A stretch of 64,000 nt of DNA from Contendibacter sp031732755 (GTDB lineage Bacteria; Pseudomonadota; Gammaproteobacteria; Competibacterales; Competibacteraceae), in contig JAVMKI010000048.1 in the NCBI GenBank assembly GCA_031732755.1, positions 53,898 through 117,897 on the forward strand. Reading direction: 5' to 3'. The notes under the pieces were generated by a model that saw only the letters and a list, made by a program, of their open reading frames with translations, made no database searches and was not told where the DNA came from. Made by a program: the position numbers and the translations under genes. Of this stretch, positions 44,105 through 53,424 are shown piece after piece. The number at the start of each line of letters is the position of its first letter. Positions within the stretch are counted from its first letter, which is position 1.

Positions 44105-44405
44105 ACGGTTGGGCGCGCCAAGATCTTGATGAATCAACCGGTTGGGAAGGGGGTGAGCAAGAGTGGTCGGTTCGCGAACTGGAGCGATGGCTTTAGCAAC
44201 TTAGCAACAAGAATAGTTGCTAAAGAGAAACAAGTTGCAATATAGCTACGCATTGCGGTATCTTTGCCGCAACGCAAAACGAGAGTGCGGTTGCTAGTCC
44301 ACCGTATAAGCCGACCGGCCGGCCAAGAAGAGCGCGGTCTGGGCCCGTGCGACATGCGGCAGCAACGCCACGCTCCAGTTCAATTGACATGTTGGGGGAC
44401 CTAAC
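44105..44405. promoter_or_regulatory. ftsZ-lpxC intergenic region with TTAGCAAC repeats
   Basis: The 301-base spacer holds no gene. It contains an inverted repeat, CTTTAGCAAC (44191-44200) and GTTGCTAAAG (44216-44225), with a further direct TTAGCAAC copy (44201-44208) inside the loop, so one octamer occurs three times in 34 bases. More GTTGC/GCAAC pieces follow (near 44233 and 44268). The AT-rich patch 44190-44250 stands out from flanking GC-rich DNA. This may be a regulator-binding array for lpxC or a transcription-ending structure for ftsZ; neither is proven. Confidence 0.5.
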
Positions 44406-45320
44406 ATGATTAGGCAGCGAACCTTGAAAAACGCCATCCGGGCAACCGGCGTCGGTCTGCATACCGGCGATAAGGTCTATCTAACCTTGCGCCCGGCGGC
44501 GCCCGATGTGGGCATCGTGTTTCGACGGGTTGATCTGCCCGAACCGGTCGAGATCAAGGCCTGTCCACGGAATGTGGGCGATACCCAACTGTCCACCTCG
44601 CTGATCAAGGACAAGGCCCGTATTTCGACGGTCGAGCATCTGTTGTCCGCCTTCGCGGGGCTAGGCATCGACAATGCCTATGTGGATGTGAGCGCCGCCG
44701 AGGTACCGATCATGGATGGTAGCGCTGGTCCCTTCGTGTTTCTGATCCAGTCGGCGGGTATCCAGGAACAGAACGCGCCCAAGCGCTTCATCCGCATCAA
44801 ACGGCCGGTGCGGGTTGAGGAAGGCGACAAGTGGGCGCGGTTCGATCCGTTCGACGGCTTCAAGGTTGAGTTCACCATTTCCTTCGACCATCCGCTGTTT
44901 CGAGGCCGCCACCAACATGCGGTGGTGGATTTTTCGACCACCTCGTTCGTCAAGGAAGTCAGCCGGGCGCGCACCTTTGGTTTCGTGCGCGATCTTGAAT
45001 ATCTGCGCGAACGGCGGTTGGCCCTGGGCGGCACGCTGGACAACGCCATCGTGGTGGATGATTACCGCATCCTGAACGAAGACGGCCTGCGCTACGAGGA
45101 CGAGTTCGTCAAGCACAAGATTCTGGACGCCATCGGTGATCTATACCTGCTGGGTCGCAGCCTGATCGGCGCGTTCACCGGCTACAAGTCCGGTCATGCC
45201 CTGAACAACCGACTGCTGCGCGAGTTGCTGGCCAATAGCGCCGCCTGGGAAGAAGTCACCTTCAGCGACGAGCGGCAGGCGCCGATTTCCTACCTGCAAC
45301 CGGCCCAGGCCACCCGCTGA
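44406..45320 (+). CDS. lpxC: UDP-3-O-acyl-GlcNAc deacetylase
   Basis: LpxC catalyses the committed step of lipid A synthesis. The 304-residue zinc enzyme has Glu77 and His78 in STVEHLLSA, His237 and Asp241 in VKHKILDAIGD (zinc ligands) and the catalytic His264 in YKSGHALN. The start MIRQRTLKNAIRATGVGLHT matches the family. Its position after ftsZ is the usual gammaproteobacterial order. In E. coli the protein level is controlled by FtsH through the C-terminus, and the C-terminal AQATR here is not the same tail. Confidence 0.97.
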   Translation: MIRQRTLKNAIRATGVGLHTGDKVYLTLRPAAPDVGIVFRRVDLPEPVEIKACPRNVGDTQLSTSLIKDKARISTVEHLLSAFAGLGIDNAYVDVSAAEVPIMDGSAGPFVFLIQSAGIQEQNAPKRFIRIKRPVRVEEGDKWARFDPFDGFKVEFTISFDHPLFRGRHQHAVVDFSTTSFVKEVSRARTFGFVRDLEYLRERRLALGGTLDNAIVVDDYRILNEDGLRYEDEFVKHKILDAIGDLYLLGRSLIGAFTGYKSGHALNNRLLRELLANSAAWEEVTFSDERQAPISYLQPAQATR

Positions 45321-45360
45321 AGCCGCGCGATCCTGTTCTACCCCTCCCCCTTTTCTCCAC

Positions 45361-45384
45361 GGCTTCCCGGCGATCCGGGAGGCC
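45361..45384 (+). terminator. Hairpin after lpxC
   Basis: GGCTTCCCGG (45361-45370), loop CGAT, CCGGGAGGCC (45375-45384): a 10-base stem with one G-T pair, followed by an interrupted T-rich stretch (GTTTGTCGTTT). It could be a weak intrinsic terminator ahead of secA. Confidence 0.5.
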
Positions 45385-45392
45385 GTTTGTCG

Positions 45393-45406
45393 TTTGCGAG
45401 CGCAAA
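45393..45406. promoter_or_regulatory. Short perfect palindrome upstream of secA
   Basis: TTTGCG-AG-CGCAAA, 113 bases before the secA ATG, in a 198-base spacer that lacks any secM-like leader gene. It could be an operator; no other evidence. Confidence 0.3.
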
Positions 45407-45518
45407 AGCGCAACCCACCCCTGAATGGGCCCCTGCTGGACCGCTGCGCAAAAAAACCATCCCTAAGGTATCATGACGCTCATTGGCATTGAGCGACAAA
45501 GCGAAAGGCTCCCGATTA

Positions 45519-48245
45519 ATGAATATCCTGAAAACCATCTTTGGCAGCCGCAATGACCGCGTGCTCCGCCGGATGCGCAAGGTCGCGGATCGGATCAACG
45601 CCCTGGAACCGGGGATCGCGGCATTGAGCGATGCGGACCTGCGCGCCAAGACCGACGAGTTCAGGAACCGTCTGGCGCAAGGGGAAGCCCTGGATGCGCT
45701 GCTGCCAGAGGCGTTCGCCGTGGTGCGCGAGGCCAGCAAGCGCACCTTGGACATGCGCCATTTCGACATGCAGTTGATCGGCGGCATGGTGCTGCACGAG
45801 GGCAAGATCGCCGAGATGCGCACTGGCGAAGGCAAGACCCTGGTGGCGACCTTGACCGTGTATCTCAACGCATTGACCGGCAAGGGCGTGCATGTGGTCA
45901 CGGTCAACGATTATCTGGCCCGGCGCGACGCCGACTGGATGGGGCAGATTTACCGTTTCCTGGGGATGAGCGTCGGCGTCGTCATCGCCGGGATGAGCCC
46001 CGAGGAAAAGCGCGCCGCCTATGCCGCCGACATCACTTACGGCACCAATAACGAATACGGCTTCGACTACCTGCGCGACAACATGGCCTTTAACCTGGAG
46101 CAGAAGGCGCAGCGGCCCCTGCATTACGCGCTGGTGGACGAGGTGGACTCGATCCTGATCGACGAGGCGCGCACCCCGCTGATCATCTCTGGTCCCGCCG
46201 AGGAAAGCTCGGAACTGTATCGCAAGGTCAACGAGATCGTACCGCGCCTGACCCGCCAGAAGGAAGAGGAGGGACCGGGCGATTACTGGGTCGACGAAAA
46301 GACCAAGCAGGTTTATTTGACCGAAGCCGGCCACGAGCAGGTCGAGAAACTGCTGCTGGAAGCGGAACTGCTGCGCGAGGGCGACAGCCTGTATGATGCC
46401 GCCAACCTCGGCGTGTTTCACCATCTCAATGCCTGTCTGCGCGCCCACGCGCTGTTTCACCGCGACGTGGAATACATCGTGCGCGGCGGCGAAGTCATCA
46501 TCGTGGATGAATTCACCGGCCGCACCATGCCGGGCCGGCGCTGGTCGGATGGTCTGCACCAAGCCATCGAAGCCAAGGAGGGCGTGCCGATTCAGGCCGA
46601 GAACCAGACCCTGGCTTCGATCACCTTCCAAAACTATTTCCGCTTGTATCAAAAGCTGGCGGGGATGACCGGCACCGCCGACACCGAAGCCTTCGAGTTC
46701 CAGCAGATTTACGGGCTGGAAGTCATCGTGGTGCCCACCCATCTAACGATGGTCCGCAAGGACAAGGGCGACCTGGTATTCCTCACCCAGCAGGAGAAGT
46801 ACGAGGCGGTGTTGGAGGATATCCGCGACTGTCGCCAGCGTGGCCAGCCGACCCTGGTCGGTACCACTTCCATCGAAGTTTCCGAACTGATCTCCAAGCT
46901 GCTGGATCAGGAAAAGATTCCCCATCAGGTATTGAACGCCAAGCAGCACGAGCGGGAAGCGGAGATCATCGCGCAAGCCGGCCGGCCGGGCACGGTGACG
47001 ATTGCGACCAACATGGCTGGACGCGGCACCGACATCGTGTTGGGCGGCAACCTGCAAGCCGAACTGAAGGCCACGGGGTCCGAGGTCGAGGAGGCGGCCC
47101 GCGAAGCGGTGCGGCAAAGCTGGCGGCAGCGGCACGAGCAGGTGGTGGTCGCCGGCGGCCTGCACGTGATCGGCACCGAGCGCCACGAATCGCGGCGCAT
47201 CGACAACCAGTTGCGCGGACGCTCCGGCCGCCAGGGCGATCCCGGTTCCAGCCGGTTTTACCTGTCGTTGCAAGACAACCTGTTGCGCATCTTCGCCTCC
47301 GACAAGGTGGCGGGGCTGATGCAGAAACTGGGCATGGAAAAGGGCGAGGCCATCGAGCATCCATGGGTGACCAAGGCGATTGAGAACGCCCAGCGCAAGG
47401 TCGAGGCCCACAATTTCGACATTCGCAAGAATCTGTTGGAATTCGACGATGTCGCCAACGACCAGCGCAAGGTCATGTACGCTTGGCGCAACGAGTTGAT
47501 GGAGGCCGAGGACGTATCCGCGACGTTGAAAGACCTGCGCATCGATGTGCTCAAGCAAGTGATCGATCCGTGCATCCCGCCGCAGAGTTTGGAGGAGCAG
47601 TGGAACGTGACCGGGCTGGAGGAAGCGTTGACGCGGGAGTTCGGACTGTCCTTGCCGCTGCGCGCCTGGCTGGATGCTGACCACAACCTGCACGAGGAGC
47701 CGCTGCGCGAGCGGATTCACGCCGAATTGGAACAGGTCTACGCCGCCAAGGAAGACTTGGTGGGCGCGCCGTGGATGCGACAGTTCGAGAAGGCGGTGCT
47801 ATTGCAAGTGTTGGATACTCATTGGCGCGAGCATCTGGCGGCGATGGATTATCTGCGTCAGGGGATTCATCTGCGTGGCTACGCCCAGAAAAATCCCAAG
47901 CAGGAGTACAAGCGCGAAGCTTTCGAGATGTTCCAGGCCCTGGTGCAACGCATCCATCAGGAAGCGGTCGGTTTCCTGATCCGGGCGCAATTCCAGACTG
48001 AGCCGGCGCCGATCCCGGAGCCGCGCCATCCCGCGCCCGCCGCGCTGCACTTCGTCCACGCCGAGGCGCCCACTCTGACGGAAGGGGAGGCCGAGGGGGA
48101 AGGGGCTGGCGAACCGCGCCAACCATCCGAGGAGGAAGTCGCCCACATCCCCTTCGTGCGCGAAGGCCGCAAGATCGGCCGCAACGAACCGTGTCCTTGC
48201 GGCTCGGGCAAAAAGTACAAGCATTGCCATGGTCAGTTGGATTGA
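45519..48245 (+). CDS. secA: Preprotein translocase ATPase SecA
   Basis: SecA drives post-translational export through SecYEG. The 908-residue protein starts MNILKTIFGSRNDRVLRRMR at 45519. It shows the Walker A MRTGEGKT (about 100-107), DEVDSILIDEARTPLI, the preprotein crosslinking region and the second nucleotide domain segments GTDIVLGGN and GRSGRQGDPGSS. The C-terminus has a variable Pro/Glu-rich linker and the zinc-binding CPCGSGKKYKHCHG that contacts SecB. An in-frame extension to 45483 is possible but is not conserved. Confidence 0.98.
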   Translation: MNILKTIFGSRNDRVLRRMRKVADRINALEPGIAALSDADLRAKTDEFRNRLAQGEALDALLPEAFAVVREASKRTLDMRHFDMQLIGGMVLHEGKIAEMRTGEGKTLVATLTVYLNALTGKGVHVVTVNDYLARRDADWMGQIYRFLGMSVGVVIAGMSPEEKRAAYAADITYGTNNEYGFDYLRDNMAFNLEQKAQRPLHYALVDEVDSILIDEARTPLIISGPAEESSELYRKVNEIVPRLTRQKEEEGPGDYWVDEKTKQVYLTEAGHEQVEKLLLEAELLREGDSLYDAANLGVFHHLNACLRAHALFHRDVEYIVRGGEVIIVDEFTGRTMPGRRWSDGLHQAIEAKEGVPIQAENQTLASITFQNYFRLYQKLAGMTGTADTEAFEFQQIYGLEVIVVPTHLTMVRKDKGDLVFLTQQEKYEAVLEDIRDCRQRGQPTLVGTTSIEVSELISKLLDQEKIPHQVLNAKQHEREAEIIAQAGRPGTVTIATNMAGRGTDIVLGGNLQAELKATGSEVEEAAREAVRQSWRQRHEQVVVAGGLHVIGTERHESRRIDNQLRGRSGRQGDPGSSRFYLSLQDNLLRIFASDKVAGLMQKLGMEKGEAIEHPWVTKAIENAQRKVEAHNFDIRKNLLEFDDVANDQRKVMYAWRNELMEAEDVSATLKDLRIDVLKQVIDPCIPPQSLEEQWNVTGLEEALTREFGLSLPLRAWLDADHNLHEEPLRERIHAELEQVYAAKEDLVGAPWMRQFEKAVLLQVLDTHWREHLAAMDYLRQGIHLRGYAQKNPKQEYKREAFEMFQALVQRIHQEAVGFLIRAQFQTEPAPIPEPRHPAPAALHFVHAEAPTLTEGEAEGEGAGEPRQPSEEEVAHIPFVREGRKIGRNEPCPCGSGKKYKHCHGQLD

Positions 48246-48256
48246 GGGAGGCGAGC

Positions 48257-49447
48257 ATGGAACCGTTCACTGTCGCTGGCATTCGTTTGGGGGTGACTTG
48301 CGCCGGCATCAAGTATCCTGACCGCCGCGATCTGGTGGTGATCGAGGCAGCGGCGGGAACCCAGGCCGCCGCCGTGTTTACCCGCAACGCCTTTTGCGCC
48401 GCGCCGGTGATCGTGGCGCGGACTCACCTGGCGGTCGCCAGCCCTCGCTACCTGGTGATCAATACTGGCAACGCCAATGCGGGCACTGGCCGGCAGGGTC
48501 TGGTGGACGCCGAGTCGAGTTGTCAGGCGCTGGCGGAACGGGTGGGTTGCCGACTGGAGGAAGTATTGCCGTTTTCCACCGGGGTGATCGGTGAGCCGTT
48601 GCCGTTGTTTCGCATCGTGGTCGGGTTGCCGGCGGCGCTGGCGGCGTTGCGGCCGGATGGTTGGGTCGAGGCCGCTCACGGCATCATGACCACCGACACC
48701 CGACCGAAATGGGCGTCGCGACGGGTGAATCTCGATGGGCGGGAGGTGACGGTGACCGGTATCGCCAAGGGCGCGGGCATGATTTGCCCGGATATGGCGA
48801 CCTTGCTGGTTTTCGTCGCCACCGACGCCGCCGTCGATGAAGCCGTGTTGCGGTCCGTGCTGACGGAGGCGGTCGCCGATTCCTTCAACGCGATCACCGT
48901 GGACGGCGATACCTCCACCAACGATTCTTGCCTGTTGCTGGCGACGGGTCAGTCCGGGGCGCGCGTGCCGACGGAAGGCGCGGATTACGCGCGGTTCGCC
49001 GACGCGGTGCGTGAGGTCTTCGGCGACCTGGCGCAGGCCGTCATCCGTGATGGCGAGGGCGCGACCAAGTTCATCACCGTGCGGGTCGAGGGGGGACGCG
49101 ATGTGGCCGAGTGCCGACGGGTTGCGTATACCATCGCCCATTCGCCGCTGGTCAAAACCGCGTTCTTTGCCTCCGATCCCAACTGGGGCCGAATTCTGGC
49201 GGCGGTGGGCCGGGCTGGCTTGGCGGATCTGGCAATCGATCGGGTGGCGATTCACTTGGACGGGGTTTGCATCGTCCGCGACGGCGGTCGCGCGCCGGAT
49301 TACACGGAAGAACGGGGCCAGCAGGTCATGGCGCAACCCGAGATCACGATTCGCGTCGAACTGGGGCGCGGCGCGGCGGCGGCGCGGATCTGGACCACGG
49401 ACCTGTCTTTTGACTACGTGCGCATCAATGCCGAGTACCGGACGTGA
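48257..49447 (+). CDS. argJ: Bifunctional ornithine acetyltransferase / N-acetylglutamate synthase
   Basis: ArgJ recycles the acetyl group from N-acetylornithine to glutamate in arginine synthesis. The 396-residue precursor, after GGGAGGCGAG, shows the autocleavage region KGAGMICPDMATLLVF (near 168-183), where self-processing before Thr in MATL yields two subunits, and the late SDPNWGRILAAVGRAG. Whether it is mono- or bifunctional cannot be told from sequence alone. It follows secA by 11 bases and overlaps mutT by 4 bases (GTGA), an order seen in other Gammaproteobacteria. Confidence 0.95.
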   Translation: MEPFTVAGIRLGVTCAGIKYPDRRDLVVIEAAAGTQAAAVFTRNAFCAAPVIVARTHLAVASPRYLVINTGNANAGTGRQGLVDAESSCQALAERVGCRLEEVLPFSTGVIGEPLPLFRIVVGLPAALAALRPDGWVEAAHGIMTTDTRPKWASRRVNLDGREVTVTGIAKGAGMICPDMATLLVFVATDAAVDEAVLRSVLTEAVADSFNAITVDGDTSTNDSCLLLATGQSGARVPTEGADYARFADAVREVFGDLAQAVIRDGEGATKFITVRVEGGRDVAECRRVAYTIAHSPLVKTAFFASDPNWGRILAAVGRAGLADLAIDRVAIHLDGVCIVRDGGRAPDYTEERGQQVMAQPEITIRVELGRGAAAARIWTTDLSFDYVRINAEYRT

Positions 49448-49863
49448 GCGAGACGGTCCATGTCGCGGTGGGGATCGTGACTAATCCAGCCGGGGCCATT
49501 TTGATTACCCGCCGACCCGACCATGTGCATCAGGGTGGGCGGTGGGAGTTCCCCGGCGGCAAGGTGGAAGCGGGCGAAACGGTGGCGGCGGCGCTTCGCC
49601 GCGAACTACGGGAAGAATTGGGGATTACCGTCCAGGCCGCCAAACCGTGGTTGCGGATTCCGCATGACTATCCCGATAAAACCGTGTTGTTGGAAGTCTG
49701 GTGGGTAACGGTCTGGTGTGGTGAACCGCACGGTCGGGAAGGTCAACCGTTGCGGTGGGCATTACCGATGGAACTGACCGATTTCGTCTTTCCCGCCGCC
49801 GATGAACCGATCATCGCGCGGTTGCGGCGGGAGCATGCTCAAATCGCGCAGCAAGCCAGTTGA
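49444..49863 (+). CDS. mutT: MutT Nudix hydrolase (8-oxo-dGTP diphosphatase)
   Basis: MutT removes 8-oxo-dGTP from the nucleotide pool. The 139-residue protein has an intact Nudix box at residues 39-61 (GKVEAGE...RELREELGI), preceded by GGRWEFPGG, and length as in E. coli MutT (129). The GTG start overlaps the argJ stop. The 3' end overlaps the convergent zapD gene by 25 bases. Confidence 0.93.
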   Translation: MSETVHVAVGIVTNPAGAILITRRPDHVHQGGRWEFPGGKVEAGETVAAALRRELREELGITVQAAKPWLRIPHDYPDKTVLLEVWWVTVWCGEPHGREGQPLRWALPMELTDFVFPAADEPIIARLRREHAQIAQQAS

Positions 49864-50633
49864 AACGGAATATTGGCGGTGCTTTGCACGGCCCGGCGAT
49901 TGGGGTTCGGCTGTTCCAGGAAGTGGATGGTGAAACGGTGCCGACCACTGCTGATTTCCGGGAAAATGGCCTCGTCGCGTGGCAGAAACACCCGAAGGAT
50001 CTGATGGGGCGTGTTGCTGTCGAGGCCGCGCTGAAAAAATCCCCGATGCGCGGTCTCCGGTTGCGGGAGGGCGCTGTCACGGATCAGGCGAAGAATCAGC
50101 ATGACGGCATCCCGCAAGGGCATGAATGGCGCCAGCCATTCCCGCAAATGGCGGGCGCGAATCTCGGGATCGCGCTGCAACCAGAGATGAAGCGCGGGCA
50201 AATCGAACCGACAGGCGCCACCGGGCGTCTGACTGCGCTTGTGAATGGCGTTCAGAAAATCGGTTTGCCGTATTCCCTCCAAGGCTGTGCTGTCCAGTCG
50301 ATGAATCTGGTCGATGACGCCGCCGATTTCCGCCAGCACCCGATCCAGGGTGTCGGCCTGGACGCCGGGATTCAGCCGCAGTCGGTTCAAGGTGGCGGCA
50401 TGGCGCTCCAATTCCTTGAGCAGGTCGCCCTTGAACTCGTTGCGTCCGGTCAGCGCCAGGATGTCGAACAGGCCTCGTAGCGCCGCGCGACTGTCCCAGG
50501 TCGAAAGCCCAATAAGACTGTGATCGACCTGATGAAACAGGAATTCAAGGCGCAACAGGGAACGGGCGCGTTCGCTGAGCGGCTGTTCGTAGCAAATGAT
50601 CTGGGGCACGATAGTCCTCGCGGACGCGGTCAT
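49839..50633 (-). CDS. zapD: Z-ring-associated protein ZapD
   Basis: ZapD bundles FtsZ filaments and binds the FtsZ C-terminal peptide. The 264-residue protein (E. coli 247) has the family segments ICYEQPLSERARSLLRLEFL (about 13-32), LLKELERHAATL, GACRFDLPALHLWL and a beta-rich C-terminal half. It is in the coaE-zapD order typical of Gammaproteobacteria, but the usual downstream yacG is absent because zapD runs into mutT. The ATG at 50633 gives a slightly extended N-terminus. Confidence 0.93.
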   Translation of the reverse strand: MTASARTIVPQIICYEQPLSERARSLLRLEFLFHQVDHSLIGLSTWDSRAALRGLFDILALTGRNEFKGDLLKELERHAATLNRLRLNPGVQADTLDRVLAEIGGVIDQIHRLDSTALEGIRQTDFLNAIHKRSQTPGGACRFDLPALHLWLQRDPEIRARHLREWLAPFMPLRDAVMLILRLIRDSALPQPETAHRGFFQRGLDSNTPHQILRVFLPRDEAIFPEISSGRHRFTIHFLEQPNPNRRAVQSTANIPFQLACCAI

Positions 50634-50683
50634 CGTCGGGAAGTGGGAGCCAGGCGCGCCAGCGCGGCTCGCCAGGTAGCCGC

Positions 50684-51289
50684 TCAGCCAGCCTGGGTGG
50701 CGGCCAGGGTCAGATAATGCTGGTGCAACCCGGCGATCCGCCGATCCAGCGCCGCCAGATCGCCGACGTTTTCCACAATCTCATCCGCCAGCGCCAGCCG
50801 CTGGCTCCGGTCGGCTTGGGCCGCCAGGATACGACGGGCTTGTGTTTCGTCGATGCCATCGCGCGCCATGACTCGACGAATCCGCGTCGCTTCCGGCGCG
50901 TCCACCACCAAAACCCGGTCCACGAGATTGGTCATCCCGGTTTCCGCCAGCAACGGAACGACCAACAGGCAGTAGGGAGCAGTCAGGCGCGCGATCCGTT
51001 CCCGCGTCAGGGCGCGGATGCGGGGATGCAAGATCGCCTCCAGCCGCCGCCGGCCCGCCGGGTCGGCGAAGACCCGCGCGCGCAGATGCGCACGCCGCAA
51101 CTGGCCGGCGTCATCCAGGCAATCCGATCCAAAGGCGGCCACGATCTCGACCAGCGCTGGCTGACCCGGTGCAACCAACTCGCGGGCGAGCAGGTCGGTG
51201 TCGATGACCGGTGCGCCAAGGCGCGCAAAACGGTCGCTGACCGCCGTCTTGCCGCTGCCGATGCCGCCGGTCAGTCCGATGACCAGCAC
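50684..51289 (-). CDS. coaE: Dephospho-CoA kinase
   Basis: CoaE phosphorylates dephospho-CoA in the last step of coenzyme A synthesis. A GTG at 51289, 2 bases after the pilD stop, gives a 201-residue protein beginning with the P-loop GLTGGIGSGKTAV (5-17), then DTDLLARELV and VVPLLAETG, with the expected LID-region arginines (RIRRVMARDG). The longer frame into pilD is a shadow. Confidence 0.95.
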   Translation of the reverse strand: MLVIGLTGGIGSGKTAVSDRFARLGAPVIDTDLLARELVAPGQPALVEIVAAFGSDCLDDAGQLRRAHLRARVFADPAGRRRLEAILHPRIRALTRERIARLTAPYCLLVVPLLAETGMTNLVDRVLVVDAPEATRIRRVMARDGIDETQARRILAAQADRSQRLALADEIVENVGDLAALDRRIAGLHQHYLTLAATQAG

Positions 51290-51291
51290 GG

Positions 51292-52164
51292 CTACAGCCC
51301 CACCCAGTTCAGATAGGCGCGATTGATCGTCTCGCCCCACAGCAGGGCGATCCAACCGGCGGCGGCGAGAAAGGGACCGAATGGCATCGGGATCCGTCGG
51401 TCTCGGCCACGGAACAGGATCAGCGCCAAACCGAAAATCGCTCCCACCAGCGACGACAACAGCACGATGGTGACCAGGCATTGCCAGCCGGTCCACGCGC
51501 CGAGCGCCGCCAGCAACTTGAAATCACCATGCCCCATCCCTTCCTTACCGGTCAGCAAGCGGAAGGTTTGGTATACCGACCAGAGCGCCAGATAACCGGC
51601 CATGGCGCCGATGACCGCGCTGGGCAGGTCAGTGAACAGGCCAAACAGCGCCGCGAACAGCCCAAGCCAAAGCAACGGCAGGATCAGGTCATCCGGCAAG
51701 AGTTGATGGTGAAAATCGATGACGCTGGCCGCCAGCAGGGTCCAGGTAAACACCAGCGCCGCCGCCGCCGGCCAGCCGAAGCCGTATCGCCAGGCGACGA
51801 CGCCAGCCAAGACGCTGCCTAACGTTTCCACCAGGGGATACTGGAGGCCGATCGCCGCGCCGCAGTGGGCGCAGCAGCCACGCTGGCGTACATAGCTCAC
51901 CAGTGGAATGTTCTCCACCGCCCGGATCAAATGACCGCAATGCGGACATTGGGAGCGTGGTCCCCACAGAGGCAGGGCAGGGCGCTCGGCTTCCGGATCT
52001 GGTTGACTCAGCAATTCCGCGCATTGCGCCCGCCATTCCCGCGCGATTTTCAGCGGCAGGCGGTGGATCACCACGTTGAGAAAACTGCCGACGATCAGGC
52101 CCAGTAAAAGGATCGCGGCGCCAAACAGCGCTGGCGAACTGGCCAACAGTTCCAGCGGCGTCAT
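51292..52164 (-). CDS. pilD: Type IV prepilin peptidase / N-methyltransferase
   Basis: PilD cleaves and N-methylates type IV prepilins and pseudopilins at the inner membrane. The 290-residue protein has about eight membrane helices, the cytoplasmic zinc site CPHCGH...CCAHCG (about 73-102) and the two catalytic aspartates in VIDFHHQLLPD and GMGHGDFKLLAALGAW. It is 13 bases downstream of pilC and 2 bases before coaE. Confidence 0.96.
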   Translation of the reverse strand: MTPLELLASSPALFGAAILLLGLIVGSFLNVVIHRLPLKIAREWRAQCAELLSQPDPEAERPALPLWGPRSQCPHCGHLIRAVENIPLVSYVRQRGCCAHCGAAIGLQYPLVETLGSVLAGVVAWRYGFGWPAAAALVFTWTLLAASVIDFHHQLLPDDLILPLLWLGLFAALFGLFTDLPSAVIGAMAGYLALWSVYQTFRLLTGKEGMGHGDFKLLAALGAWTGWQCLVTIVLLSSLVGAIFGLALILFRGRDRRIPMPFGPFLAAAGWIALLWGETINRAYLNWVGL

Positions 52165-52177
52165 CGCGCGGTCGCCA

Positions 52178-53419
52178 TCAGATCGCGGACGCCAGCTTGA
52201 AGATTGGCAGGTACATGGCGATTACGAGCGTACCGACCACGCCGGCCAGGAAAGCCATCAGCAGCGGTTCGATCATCGTGGTCAAGGTATCGACTTTTTG
52301 GTCTACCTCCGCCTCGTAAAAATCCGCCACCCGGGCCAACATGTCGCCGAGCGAGCCGGCTTCCTCACCAATGGCCACCATTTGAATCACCATGTCTGGG
52401 AATAGACTGCTCTGGCGCATGGCGAAGTTGAGTTGTTGACCGATGGACACCGCGTCGCGCATGTCCAGCACCGCCTTTTCATAGACATAATTACCCGTGG
52501 CTCCGGCCACGCTGATCATGGCGTCCACCAGCGGCACGCCGCCGTTGAAGAGGGTGGACAGAGTACGGGCGAAGCGGGCGTTGGCCGAAGTGGCGACCAG
52601 ATCGCCAATCAGCGGCAATTGCAGGATGATGCGATCCAGCCATTGATAGAAAGTACGCGAGCGCTTGCGGGCCTCCAGGAAACCGACGATGGCCACCACC
52701 GGTCCGCCGATGATCAGGTACCAATGTTTCTGGAACACCTGCGAAAGTTCGATCACCGTTCGGGTCAGGGCCGGCAGTTCGGCGCCGAACCCCCTGAACA
52801 GCTCGTCAAAGGTCGGGATGACGAAGATCAGCAAAATGGCGGTGACCACGAAGGCGAAGAGCAGCACGATGGCGGGGTAGGTCAGCGCTTTCTTGACCTT
52901 GGCTTTTAGCGCCTCGGTCTTTTCCAGGTAGGTCGCGACCTTGTCGAGCAGCACCTCCAGGACGCCGGCCTCCTCGCCGGCATGCACCAGGCTGCAATAG
53001 AGATCGTTGAAATAAAGATGATTCTTCCCCAAGGCTTTCGAGAGCGCGGTGCCGCTTTCCACGTCGGCCTTGATGCCGAGGATCAATTCCTTGACCTTGG
53101 GCTTGCGGTTGCTATGACCGACCATGTCCAGTGCCTGCACCACGGCGATACCGGCGGTGAGCATGGTGCACAGTTGGCGAGAAAACAACATGATATCTTT
53201 CGGCGTGATGTTATCGCCGAGTGTGAACAGGGGCTTGGCTTTTTTGCGGACCTGTAGCGGCAAGATGCCCTGCCGCCGCAGTTCGGCCTTGACGATATTC
53301 TGATTGGCTCCCCGTAGTTCGCCCTTGACCCGAACGCCCCGTTTGTCGGTGCCTTCCCACTTGAACGTCGGTTCGTCTTCTTTTTTCTTGGCTTTCGCTA
53401 ATGTCGGTTGTTTAGCCAC
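52178..53419 (-). CDS. pilC: Type IV pilus inner-membrane platform protein PilC
   Basis: PilC couples the cytoplasmic motor to pilus assembly. The 413-residue protein carries two T2SF-F domains (about 80-205 and 285-405), each ending in membrane helices, with FSRQLCTMLTAGIAVVQALD and FARTLSTLFNGGVPLVDAM as their matching openings. The N-terminal FKWEGTDKRGVRVKGELRG is typical. It starts 5 bases after pilB stops and precedes pilD, the standard pilBCD order. Confidence 0.96.
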   Translation of the reverse strand: MAKQPTLAKAKKKEDEPTFKWEGTDKRGVRVKGELRGANQNIVKAELRRQGILPLQVRKKAKPLFTLGDNITPKDIMLFSRQLCTMLTAGIAVVQALDMVGHSNRKPKVKELILGIKADVESGTALSKALGKNHLYFNDLYCSLVHAGEEAGVLEVLLDKVATYLEKTEALKAKVKKALTYPAIVLLFAFVVTAILLIFVIPTFDELFRGFGAELPALTRTVIELSQVFQKHWYLIIGGPVVAIVGFLEARKRSRTFYQWLDRIILQLPLIGDLVATSANARFARTLSTLFNGGVPLVDAMISVAGATGNYVYEKAVLDMRDAVSIGQQLNFAMRQSSLFPDMVIQMVAIGEEAGSLGDMLARVADFYEAEVDQKVDTLTTMIEPLLMAFLAGVVGTLVIAMYLPIFKLASAI

Positions 53420-53424
53420 GACCG

